Source of the DNA: Geosiphon pyriformis
Taxonomy: Eukaryota > Glomeromycota > Glomeromycetes > Archaeosporales > Geosiphonaceae
Assembly (NCBI GenBank): GCA_016748015.1
Contig: JAAOMT010000699.1
Location: 1-64,000 of the forward strand
DNA: 64,000 nucleotides
Direction: 5' to 3'
A program made the translations under genes and the position numbers. Each line of letters opens with the position of its first letter. Position 1 is the first letter of the stretch. This document shows, piece after piece, positions 45,207-57,359 of the stretch. Under the pieces are notes generated by a model. That model was given only the letters and a program-made list of their open reading frames with translations. It did not search any database and was not told where the DNA came from.

Positions 45207-45613
45207 GTTTGGTTGCCTTTGAGAAAAAAAATTAGTAGTTTTACTCAACGCAAAGATCATTTACATAGCCTTAAAGCCAGAAGTTTCTCATTTCCCTGCT
45301 CACAAAAGATATATTACCAAATTTATCAACATTTTAAATTACAGAAACAATGAGCGATATCTATTGGGAGCTAAAACTTGCTCACCCTGGATGGATACAG
45401 TAATAAATTTCTGAATCGAGACTTGAAAATTTTCATATTACATATAATTTAAATGAAAATAACTGATATTAAACTAGGAAAAATTAAAATTTCGAAAGCT
45501 TTGCAGCCATCCTTCGATTCAGCATATTAATCATACACTTGAGTTTTGAATTTATCATTTTTTGTCTTGAAAAAGTTTTACGGACCGTAAAAAATAGATA
45601 ATTGCTGGAAATT
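45207..45613. other. Convergent intergenic region between uL1 and KMO
   Basis: 3' flanks of both genes. No coding evidence; open frames here are short and lack similarity. Confidence 0.4.
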
Positions 45614-47578
<1,965 letters not shown>

Positions 47579-47843
47579 AATATAGGAAAAATTAGTTGTC
47601 AATGTGGATAAATATGGGAATTTTGAGAGCTTAAGCCACTTCCTGGAGAAATAAGTTGGATAAAAATTTTACTATTTCCATCCTTGGTTAGAGGTTATTC
47701 AAAATCTTTTGAACAAAGTGCGACTAATTATTTTTCTCATTGGCAATTTCTTCGGCCTTGAAAACCCTTCTTTAAATTTTTTTTTCTGTTACAAAGTGGC
47801 AACTAACATAGCCAAAACAGTTCTGCGTTCTTCGCGAAGCAGC
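47579..47843. promoter_or_regulatory. Divergent promoter region between KMO and WRN-like exonuclease
   Basis: About 265 bp separate the chosen start codons of two genes transcribed in opposite directions. No consensus box identified; a shared promoter is inferred from layout. Confidence 0.4.
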
Positions 47844-49752
47844 ATGCAAGGCACCTCATGGAATTCATCTAAACAAAAGATAATTTCCCAAGCAGCGTCG
47901 ATACAGTTTCCGACAATTCTTAAAACCAGCTCATCACGAAAGTACAAGAACGATCTTTCCCTAATTCAAAATCTAACTTTGTCACAAATTCCAAGAATTC
48001 AAGAAAACCCGCCGGTCTTTCAGCTTGCTACCAATACAATCAGTAATAATGTTAAAATAAGGAGTCTTATTTATGAATTCAAATGGAGCTTTCGTTAACT
48101 AGAACTCTATTTGTCTCTTGATACGCTTCTCGAATAGTCGATCAATGCTTTGATGTTATTATCCAGGCTCCCTCATGGCCGTTCGAATATGTAGGCTTCG
48201 ACACTGAGACCACTATATTTCGGCCTAATAACCCTCGAATGGTCTCAATGATACAAATAGCGACACGTGAATTATGCCTTATTTTTCAGGTTTACCGAGT
48301 TAGCGAAGGAGATAAAAAAAAGTTTCCATGTGCATTAGCCGATTTCCTCAATAATCCTGCAATTCTGAAAGTTGGGGTTAATGCTAGTGGGGACGCGGAT
48401 TGGTTGAAAGAATCCTATGGTATCACATGCAGAGGTATCGTTAACCTTGAGGATATTGCGAAAAAGAAAGGGATTCAAGCAAAGTCACTCTCTGAACTGA
48501 CATTGATGTTTGCTGATCCCGGATTGGTTCTGGAAAAAACAAAAAGCAAATTACGAAAATGGAATTTCGATGCTTTCACACTGGACAAAAAATTAGTTCA
48601 ATACGCAGCAGCAGATGCATTCGCTGGTTTCCAAATATATTCCAATATGTTGGAAGGTAAAAGAAATCCCGATTACAAGACATGGGCTCAAAGATTTCCT
48701 ATGACAAGGGAAGATGAGGAAGAGGAAATATACACGTTAATTTCAAAAAATCACAAAAAAGATAAGGTGATTTGTTTAGAAGATTAATTGTAAAATTCTT
48801 GAGTTCTTTTGATTTTTGATTATATTTTGACAAATATTATTTTACAAATTAGCCGATTGAAATAGAAAAATTGATAAATTTCCTTCAATTCGGTTATGGT
48901 CGTTGGGGAAAGACAATACCAAATGCTGAGATTCGCCGTAAAGAAGCGATCACGACAATATTAAAATATATTTCTCAAAATCGCATTATCCATGTTCAAT
49001 CAACTGAAATTCAAAAGAAAAATGACGATATGGAAAATGAATCAATCAAATTTGATGAGAACACCAAACAATTCCCACCAAGAATGTGCATCAAGCTGCC
49101 TGGTATCTCATTGGAAACTTTAATCGCTTCCAAGAATGCTATTTCTTTCTTCGAGCAAAAAGGACTATCGGAAGAAAATCGGTCGTTTTTGAAGGAAATA
49201 ATGAAATTTATGGAAAAGCCAATGCGTCGCAAAAACCTGGTACAAAATTACAAAAACAGTGGTGCCAAACAATATAGTGGCAAAGATGATGTATTTATTG
49301 GTAAAAAGCTTGAGCAGTTGCTGGCAAAAGGTGCGTTTATCTCTACTCAAAATGATAAAGGAACAATTCAATTTAATCCAGTCTGGGAGAAGATGCTCGA
49401 ACAGTCTTATAACGATGGCCAGGTTCCACAAAAAGGTGAAATTGAAATATTAGAGGATCAATTAAAAGCTCTCCAGCAACAATTGTTAAAATATGATCAA
49501 GACATAAGTCGGTTGCTCGCAGAGACCGACTCAAAACGAGCTTCTCGCGTTGATTGTCACAATGAATTGAATCAATTGCAAGAAAAATTAAATCAATTAC
49601 GCATAGCTTCCCAAAAACTCTCACCCTCTAGTAATAAAGTACTCAATATCGATCAGCATGGCCGAACTAACAATACACCGATTAGCTATAATAACCTAAT
49701 CGTCGAAGGCAGTAATTTACGTACTACATATTTTTCCTCAAATTCCCTCTGA
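47844..49752 (+). CDS. WRN-like 3'-5' exonuclease (DEDDy) with a C-terminal extension, 592 aa
   Basis: The exons 47844-48093, 48138-48766 and 48853-49752 join in frame. The start is the first ATG (MQGTSWNSSKQK) after non-ATG open sequence. The exonuclease domain (about residues 95-285) has FEYVGFDTETTIF (motif I, D and E), VGVNASGDADWLKESYG (motif II, D) and LVQYAAADAFAGFQIY (motif III, YxxxD), so all four acidic residues and the Tyr are kept. NLEDIAKKKGIQAKSLSEL sits between motifs II and III as in WRN. The last 300 residues hold no helicase motifs. They include LINFLQFGYGRWGKTIPNAE, a basic segment and a coiled coil (about 49430-49620, ILEDQLKALQQQLLKYDQ). The role is probably DNA repair; the C-terminal part is unrecognised. 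Confidence 0.9.
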
Positions 49753-49956
49753 TTGTTATTTGTTTTTGGCAAGTACTCAATTTTTTTAATAATTAAGTTT
49801 AGACTTTAAATTTTCTAGTTTACGAAAACATAACTTTTGAAGATAATTATTGATGTACTAAAATATTTTAAATTTTTGAAAGTTTGTGATTAAACACTTA
49901 AAAATTCTTTAAATTCACTTCAGTTACTATGAATTTCAACTAAGAGCTGTGTAGGC

Positions 49957-52066
49957 CTATTTTCTACGTTGAAGTTTCGCCAAAGTCTGATTAATACGCT
50001 TATAAGCGGTCGGTAATTTCGTTGTCTATTAAAATTGATTGCAACGCTATGAATAGGTATTATGATCGGAAAACCTAAGAAAACAAATGTAAATACCCCT
50101 TTAGATTTTCCACTGAAAACAATTGGGTTTTTGATGATGGGAACAACTTCGACATCACGAGCAATGATTTGAGGTCTACGAGCATGCATTCGAGATACAG
50201 AGGCTTCTGCCTTTTGCTGCAGCTCGATTTCACTATAAAATATCAAAAATATCAAAATATTAACCATTTAGAAGAAAAACTAGTTATATCAAAAGTTGAC
50301 TTACTGCATAAGAGCATTAGGATCATATCTGGCCCTATTGAGAACATTTAATGAGGTATTGATTAATTTATCATAAATTATAAGACTTGGATTATGCAAA
50401 CCTATATTCCTCAGGATCATATTCTATAGTCTTCATAGGTCTGTTCCTATAGTCTGCTGACTTGTTGAGTATCATCCGAGCCCATTTATTGTGTAGCTCT
50501 TCCGCTTGACGACGAATCCTTTCGGAAAGACGCGGGCATATGACGTAAAATCGCACTACTTTACCAATATGGCTAATTCGCAATTGATCAAGAGTTGCAG
50601 GTAGCTTTGAAAAAAGGTTTTTAATTTTTCTTGATTAATTGTCGTTAAGATTAAAATTTATACAATTGATAGGTGAAGAATTACGCGATCCAATGCAGAG
50701 AGCATTGATTCCTGTATTTCAACGGGAGGTAAAGAACGGTCGGGAAGAGGTTCCATCCACGCTCTAATAGCTTCCATAATATTGTTTTCTAAAAGCGTCT
50801 CACTTAAATAGCTCCTAAAAGCAAATATACATTAATATGCTTCTTTAAAGTACCAAAAACACAGAAAAATGCCCGATTACTTGGTGAGGACAGTATTGGC
50901 ACTTTCAAGAAATTCCATTTTCGAAAAAGCGGGTTGCTTTGCTTTGGACCTGTCAATATCTTGGTCAGCACATTGTATCATTTTAGCATAAAGTCTAGCT
51001 GCTAACTCATCGTTGTATTGGTCAAGGTCCTAAAAAAAAACTATTTATCTTTAAGCAGGTAAATGAATACATTATTGAAAATGTAACTAAGCTAGAACTC
51101 ACAATATCCTTTCTCTTTCTCTTGCGTGATGAGCTAGTCTTTAATATCTCGTCAAAATGTTGATCAACCATTCGTCTAATGGCTGGCAAAGAGGTGAAAA
51201 TACGTATTAAATGTATAATGAGCCCTTAAAAAATTCTGATGATTTTCTAATGAGGAAAATTAACATATTAGTTCGTAAATACACACATTCCAGTGGTGTC
51301 ATTTCCTTAGACTTTGATGTTTCTTTTTCTTCATCCTCATCTTCTTCATTCTCCTGACGAGATTTTGCAGGCGATCTTTTACTTTTCATTCTTTTCCCGC
51401 TTCTAAGTGACATAAATATTAATCTTTGATATAAGATAGCATGCTAGGGTAATAAATTGAATTATGGCTAACCTGCGCTTTAATTGCTTTTCGCTTTGTA
51501 ATTCCTCTGCTTCTTGCTCTTTGCCTTTTTCGTTGGTCTCTTCGTCTGAATCAACTACATATTTGTCGGATATTTCATTGTTGATGGTCTTCCTCTTTTT
51601 AAATTTAGGCAAGGCGGGAGTCTTTGGAGGTTTCAAGTGCTCCTCTTCGGTATAATTATCGTATTTATCTTCGATTGGCTTCTTAGATTTGGATTTAACC
51701 GGAGGTTTCTTGGATTTTTGCTTTGTATCATCTTCAAGAGCAATTATTGTTTAGTGAGGATAAACTTTGCTTACCAAATAGAAAAAAAGTCAATTGATCA
51801 CCTTCATCGCTGAAGTCAACGTTTTCTAGATCTGAAAGATCATCGTCGTCACTAGCCCCAAATACTTCTTTATATTGTTCCGGATCTATTTGTTCGTCTT
51901 GTTCTGCCTGTTAAGAACAGTTACAATTGAGGAATCAACCATAATGTCTCAAGAAATAATACAAAATTAAGAGAAATTCATTGACCATTTTTTCAATTAT
52001 GGTGTCTTCACTACCATCCGACATAGTGAAAGAGGACACCGAATCAGAACGTAATTTATTTGCCAT
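49957..52066 (-). CDS. IWS1: SPN1/IWS1 transcription elongation factor
   Basis: IWS1 (Spn1) binds Spt6 and RNA polymerase II during elongation and histone handling. The start ATG is 52066-52064 (MANKLRSDSVSSFTMSDGSE). The N-terminal half is acidic and Lys-rich, apparently disordered (DDDDLSDLENVDFSDEG, KKPPVKSKSKKP). The conserved TFIIS N-terminal-like domain lies at about 50390-51010: DLDQYNDELAARLYAKMIQC, then MEAIRAWMEPLPDRSLPPVE, IQESMLSALDRLPATLDQLR and HIGKVVRFYVICPRLSERIR, ending HNKWARMILN. The C-terminus, after a last intron, is read as TTKLPTAYKRINQTLAKLQR with TAG at 49959-49957. It is convergent with the exonuclease gene, 204 bp apart. Exon joins in the N-terminal half are approximate. 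Confidence 0.92.
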
Positions 52067-53640
52067 TTAAAAAGCTTCCAAGTTTTAAAAAGGGGTTGCT
52101 AAGCGAAAAAGAATTTCAAAGTTTTGTACTATGCTTTTGTGAGAGCCAGTTCAAGATTTGAATATAAAGAACAATTATCCAAGTTTCAAATAATTTCTCA
52201 TTTTTGCCTAGTTTGTATATTATACAAATTGTCAGGTTGAAACAAAAATTGTGAAAAATAAATAATTTAGAATAAAAAACTAAAAAATATATTATTATTA
52301 TTAACCCTCGAAAATAAGAAACTTTTAGTTTTAGAAAAAAAGTTATAAAATAATGATTATTTATTATTTATCAATATTAAAAAATATATATATCATTTTA
52401 TTATTATTATTAATTATTAATTCGTTAAAAGGCATCTGAAGTAATAAAATAAGAATTTCTTTTTCGGGTCATATACGGTATATAAATTATAAATAATTTT
52501 TTTTTTAAGTATAAACTTTTGAAAAAAAAATTGTTTTAATTTATAAACTATTATTTAAAACTTAACAAAACAAAAAAAAATAACAATGAAAAAATTGAGT
52601 TATAATTTTAATAAAATTAAACATTTAGTTTATATTACAAAAACAATTTTCAATTAAAAAATATATAATTAAATTAAAAACTGAAACTTATTATCATTTT
52701 CTGTTAAATATAATATAGTTTTTTGTTGTTTACATGTATATTCTATATATATATATATATTATAATAAATATAAATTATGTACTTTTATAGATATAATTA
52801 ACTACTTGAACCAAATAAACATGTATATTCTATATATATATATTTATAAATATAAATTATGTACTTTTATAGATATAATTAACTACTTGAATAATTAACA
52901 ATATTTATTAATATAAATATTACCAAAACCAAGTTTTAAACTTGGGTTTTAAATAAAATAATTAATTAACAACTTGGATATATGAAACAAGATTAATTTA
53001 TGATAATTGCGTTGTACGAAAATTATTATTTTGTGTTGAGCAAATAAAAAAATTAATTAAAATTTGATTTAAAAATCATTAGAAAAATATTTTTTAATTT
53101 TTATTATCAATTAAAATACATTATTATTTACATTTTAACATTAATTATTTAATTATTATTTAGCCAATTAATAAATTAATTTATAAATGCAATTTAAATA
53201 ATTTTTTAAAATTTTCAATACTGTTCAAACAAAAATTTTTCAAACCTATTTTTTTTTGTTTAATTACTAAATAGTTAATATTTAATATGTAATTTTTTTA
53301 CTTTGTTTTAAAATGATATTTTTTAATTTTAATTACAAAACTTTATTAATACAAGGTTTATTTATATTATTTATATAAATATATAAATATATTTTAATAT
53401 TACTGAAAAAAACATTATGATAACTTTTGTTTATTACTATTTGAATATTTTAAAGCTTCATTAAGCTAAAAATTTTTGTTGTTAATATTGGTAATATTTT
53501 TTGTAATATTTTTTTGTTTAAAAAATGTCAAAAAAATAATTAAAAAAAAACCCCTTAATATAAGATTATTATATTATTTATTATAATAATTACAGAATAT
53601 AATTAATTATTAAAATTTAATAAACAATATGTTTTAATTT
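52067..53640. other. AT-rich desert upstream of IWS1
   Basis: After about 150 bp of promoter-like sequence next to IWS1 the DNA is nearly pure A+T. Apart from the tandem duplication at 52732-52898 no structure or gene is recognisable. Confidence 0.5.
52732..52898 (+). repeat. Tandem duplication, 87-bp period, 1.9 copies
   Basis: Copy 1 starts at 52732 and copy 2 at 52819, both with ACATGTATATTCTATATATA. They share GTACTTTTATAGATATAATT and ACTACTTGAA. The copies differ mainly in the length of the (TA)n run, so the event is recent relative to the surrounding decay. Confidence 0.9.
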
Positions 53641-53659
53641 ATTATATATCATACATTAG

Positions 53660-53995
53660 ATATAGATCACGCAACAAACTACACATCAACAAATTTCCTA
53701 TTTGTTACCGTATCTAACTGAAAACCTATCAATACTAGCCACCCTCTGTAGTGAATTATGGAACACCCATAGTGCACAAGTGATCCAGCCAAATGCACCA
53801 TTTTATTAACATATATCGGAACATCTTAGCCTTTAATTTTATATCTTACCACTTCCTTAATGTTGGCATAGTATTTTGTTCTCAAAATCCAAATCCTTTC
53901 ACGATTCAAAGAAACAAAATATTTAACCAAGTGTATAATTTTTCATTGCCAGATTTATCAGCACCAGGCCCATTTTCAGGACATCCATGATTCCA
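53660..53995. other. Non-AT-rich island of unknown origin
   Basis: About 330 bp with normal composition sit within the desert. The open frame at 53793-53990 (plus) is unrecognised. On the minus strand it may be the eroded interior of a small LTR element whose primer-binding-like site is at 54146-54166. No firm call. Confidence 0.3.
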
Positions 53996-54145
53996 AATAT
54001 AACATACACAGAAAATTATTTGTAAATAGCTTATTGAAAAAAAAACTCAACCAAAAAAGTTTATTTTTTTTCATATTTAAAAAAGTGGTTTTAAGCAAAG
54101 TTATTATAATTATTTGTTTTATGATTATTATTTTATTTTTAATGA

Positions 54146-54166
54146 GGAATCGAGTCCCTGATACCA
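54146..54166 (-). other. tRNA 3'-end complement, possible LTR-retrotransposon primer-binding site
   Basis: The minus strand reads TGGTATCAGGGACTCG followed by ATTCC, directly after AAATCACA. TGG plus the complement of a tRNA acceptor and T arm, placed right after a CA end, is the classic LTR|PBS junction. On the plus strand the same bases look like a T-arm (TCGAGTCC) ending in CCA. The putative LTR to the right would be under 90 bp before the RabGGTase start, so any element must be tiny or truncated. Confidence 0.35.
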
Positions 54167-54247
54167 TGTGATTTTTCTATGCCAATGGCATGTAAATCTT
54201 GTATCTTGTGACTGTTGATTATATATGCACTATTTTCAAAAATTACA

Positions 54248-55760
54248 ATGTTCTTTAAAATGACCGAGTTCTCAAAACCAAAAGAACTTTTGTTTGACCT
54301 ACACGTCAAGTATATTCAGTCTTTGGACACTGTACGAATTATTCGCATTTCGATGTCCAAAGAAAAGTTTGAATGATATACCATAACTTTTTACAGAAAC
54401 GAGATGATTTGGAATACTGGCTTACAGAACACTTGCGGCTAAGTGGTGTTTATTGGGGCTTGACTGCATTAGATTTATTAAACAATTTAACCGTTTTAGA
54501 GAAAGAGGACATAGTCAAATATGTGGTCTCTTGTCAGCATGACAATGGTAGTTTTAACTTTACTTTACCTTTGAGCATTTTACATGTAATTATTTATACT
54601 TCTGATTTAAAATCAAATTCAAATCAAAAGCATTTATTTTATGTTTGATATCAGGGGGTTTTGGTGGCCATCTAAGACATGATCCTCACATATTATATAC
54701 GCTTTATGCTGTTCAAATTCTTTTGATCGAGGATGCTCTTGATTCAGTGAATGTAGAAAAAATTGTAGAATGCAAGTGAACATTAACTTCCTCACCACTG
54801 TCTCATCAAAAGAAATTAATGACTTGTTAAAAAATATGTTCTAATTCAAATTTAGATGTTTCATCACTTCAGGATCGTGTCACTGGTGCATTTTCGGGTG
54901 ATGAATGGGGTGAAATAGACACGCGATTTTCTTACTCTGCGTTGTCTTGTCTTTCTTTATTGAAGCGCTTAGACGCTATAGATGTGCCGAAAGCTATTGA
55001 ATTTATCATTAGCTGCAAAAATTTTGATGGAGGATTTGGTAGCACTCCAGGGGCCGAATCTCATGCAGGACAAAGTTAGTTTGAAAGACCATATTTACCA
55101 TCGGAATTAACTAAATCTAGAAGTTGATTCTATGTTTGTGTAATAGTTTTCTGTTGCGTTGCAGCCCTCGCGATTGTAAATTCCTTACATTTGGTGAACG
55201 CTGATCTTCTTGGTTGGTGGTTGTGTGAAAGACAATTGAAGAGTGGTGGATTGAATGGACGCCCTGAAAAACTCGAGGATGTAAGCCTCATTAATATTTC
55301 CTTTATTTCACAAGGCTGTCTCAATCAATCTTTTTTTGTGATAGGTATGCTATTCCTGGTGGGTCTTATCCTCTCTTAGTATTCTAGGGCGTTTACATTG
55401 GATTGATAAAGAAAAATTAATAGATTTTGTTTTGGCTGCACAGGTAAAATCCTAAAAATGATGAATATCTCAATAATATCGCCTAACTTTTGGTTAAAAA
55501 ATGCAATTAAAAGGATCCTGAGACAGGAGGAATTGCTGATCGACCAGGTGACATGGTCGACGTTTTCCACACTTTATTCGGGATTGCAGGTTCAGCCTTA
55601 TTTTTCTACACTAAATTTCCAAAAATTTATCTAATGCTCCATCAATGTGATAGGTTTGTCAATAGTTGGTTATTCAGGATTAAAGCCAATTGATCCAGTC
55701 TATTGCTTACCAAAACATGTGGTCCAAAGAATTGGATTGGCAGAACGTTACCATGTTTGA
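54248..55760 (+). CDS. Rab geranylgeranyltransferase beta subunit (BET2 / RABGGTB)
   Basis: This subunit holds the active site of geranylgeranyltransferase II, which prenylates Rab GTPases for vesicle traffic. ATG 54248 (or 54260 in the same frame) begins [19 protein letters not shown] and VKYIQSLDT. Next are [29 protein letters not shown] joined to [20 protein letters not shown], then [55 protein letters not shown] and [20 protein letters not shown]. The Zn ligands are visible as D and C in LEDVCYSWW and H in [14 protein letters not shown]-like repeats of the alpha-alpha barrel are present. The end LAERYHV-TGA is at 55758-55760. About six short GT-AG introns; length about 330 aa, normal. Confidence 0.95.
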
Positions 55761-55970
55761 TAATTTATGATTAAATGGTTGATAAATTTGTAGATTAATA
55801 AATGACTAAAATTTATTGCCAATTCATGAAAAAAAACTCTTTTCTTCTATTGCAATAGAAAATAGAAAGCTTCAATTGATTATTTTTCTACTAGAGAACG
55901 ATTTGTGGTACATGATATAACATGCAAGCTATTGACAATTTCCAATTTGAGTACCTAAAAATAAAAGGCT
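55761..55970. other. Convergent 3' intergenic region between BET2-like and eL15 genes
   Basis: 210 bp without coding evidence, containing terminators or poly(A) sites for both genes by position only. Confidence 0.4.
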
Positions 55971-57047
55971 CTAACGGTAACGACGAAGAGAGAGGGTATT
56001 CCGACGAAGCCAGGAAGCGTATCGACCCCCACCCTTCGTTTTATTGTACAGGTGACCTTTTCCAATACCACGACTCTTCTTGCCAATACTCGTAAGACCA
56101 CGAGCCTCTCGATGCTTATGTTTAGAGGTGGCGATCCAATTGATCCTAGGATCGCGCCGAATGGCTTTATGATTAGGATCGACAAGAATAACCTCATAGT
56201 ACTTGTATGTCGAATCCTATTGATGTATTAAAACGACAAATACTATTGGTTATTTTGTCATTGATATAAGGTGGTTTTGCTTTATAATGAAATACCTGGT
56301 TAACCCAATAAGAGTTCAATACACGCAAGTTTGCACATTTACGGCCTACACGTTCTTCAGCAGTTGATTTAAGAGAACGTTGATATTTGAGTTGATTTAC
56401 ACCCTGATTGACGGGTTTACCATAAGTGGCACCCTTAGGTACTGGTCGTTTACGCCCACCACGACGAACACGGATACGATAAATTACAAATCCTTGCTTG
56501 GCCTATTTATCAAAAAGAAGCCATCATAAAAACAAGTAAGAGGTGCGATACGATTGATTTTTTTGAAAACGAACCTTATAACCAAGTCGACGAGCTTTAT
56601 CAGGACGAGAAGGACGTGATGCTCGATGGATAACATTTAATTGTCTACATTTCACATTTCATAGTAAAAAGAGGAAACCAAAAATTTCCCAGCCCGGATA
56701 TGGGGAGTGAGTAGTTTTCGTGTACATATTGGTTCATTGGCAAATGAAATCTTTTTGTTCCATCTTTGCGGTTTTTAAACCAAGATTTTAGGACAAAAGC
56801 GGATTTCACGCCTAATACACAGTATTCGCCATCATGCATCTCTTCCAGTAAGGAACGAGTGCCGAGGTTGAACACACTACCTGTACTCCCAGCATCTCAC
56901 ACGAAGCAAAAAGCGAAGGACATCAGATTGCTTCTTCTTGTATAATTCTTCGAGATATTTATAAGCTATAAAGAAAGGAAAAAAATTATATCAACTATGC
57001 TAATGGATTGGAGGTTAATAATTATCAAATTATCGCTTACCACCCAT
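55971..57047 (-). CDS. 60S ribosomal protein eL15
   Basis: eL15 is a core large-subunit protein. The start ATG is 57047-57045, and exon 1 is only ATGGGTG, spliced to give [20 protein letters not shown]. Next exons read [80 protein letters not shown] and [20 protein letters not shown]. The last exon contains [40 protein letters not shown] and ends [14 protein letters not shown] with TAG at 55973-55971. Total is about 204 aa as usual. One intron (56645-56880, 236 bp) is much longer than the others and splits the codon after WEY. The start lies 313 bp from the APC5 start in the divergent direction. Confidence 0.97.
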
Positions 57048-57359
57048 GGCTACTCGAACTCAAGGAGGATTAAAAATTAGACAAAAAAGTACTTGTTAGT
57101 TAAGCGGATGTAAAAGTATCATTTGTGCTATAACTTTTTATTTTTGTACCAACCTTTTCAAAGTGAAGCGATGGAATCTATAAGGAATGAAGACAAAATT
57201 AATTTGTAAAATTTTTTTTTAGACCAGCCATCACTAACAGCTGACTAGGCTGGTGGCTTTATTATCATGGCTGAAGCACGTTAAAATCCAAAATTTTTGC
57301 CGCACAACTAAAATTTAGAGTATATGAATAATTTGTCTTTCACTTCAGTAAACTTTAAA
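57048..57359. promoter_or_regulatory. Divergent promoter region between eL15 and APC5
   Basis: About 310 bp (276 bp if the upstream APC5 ATG at 57324 is used) between start codons. TATTTTTGTACC and pyrimidine runs are present but no consensus is recognised. Confidence 0.35.

Noticed and set aside
47709-47843. N-terminal extension of the WRN-like exonuclease from 47709
   Set aside because: The frame is open but lacks an ATG before 47844 and includes intergenic-like T-rich sequence.
53793-53990. 65-aa plus ORF
   Set aside because: No recognisable domain; possible remains of a small LTR element on the other strand.
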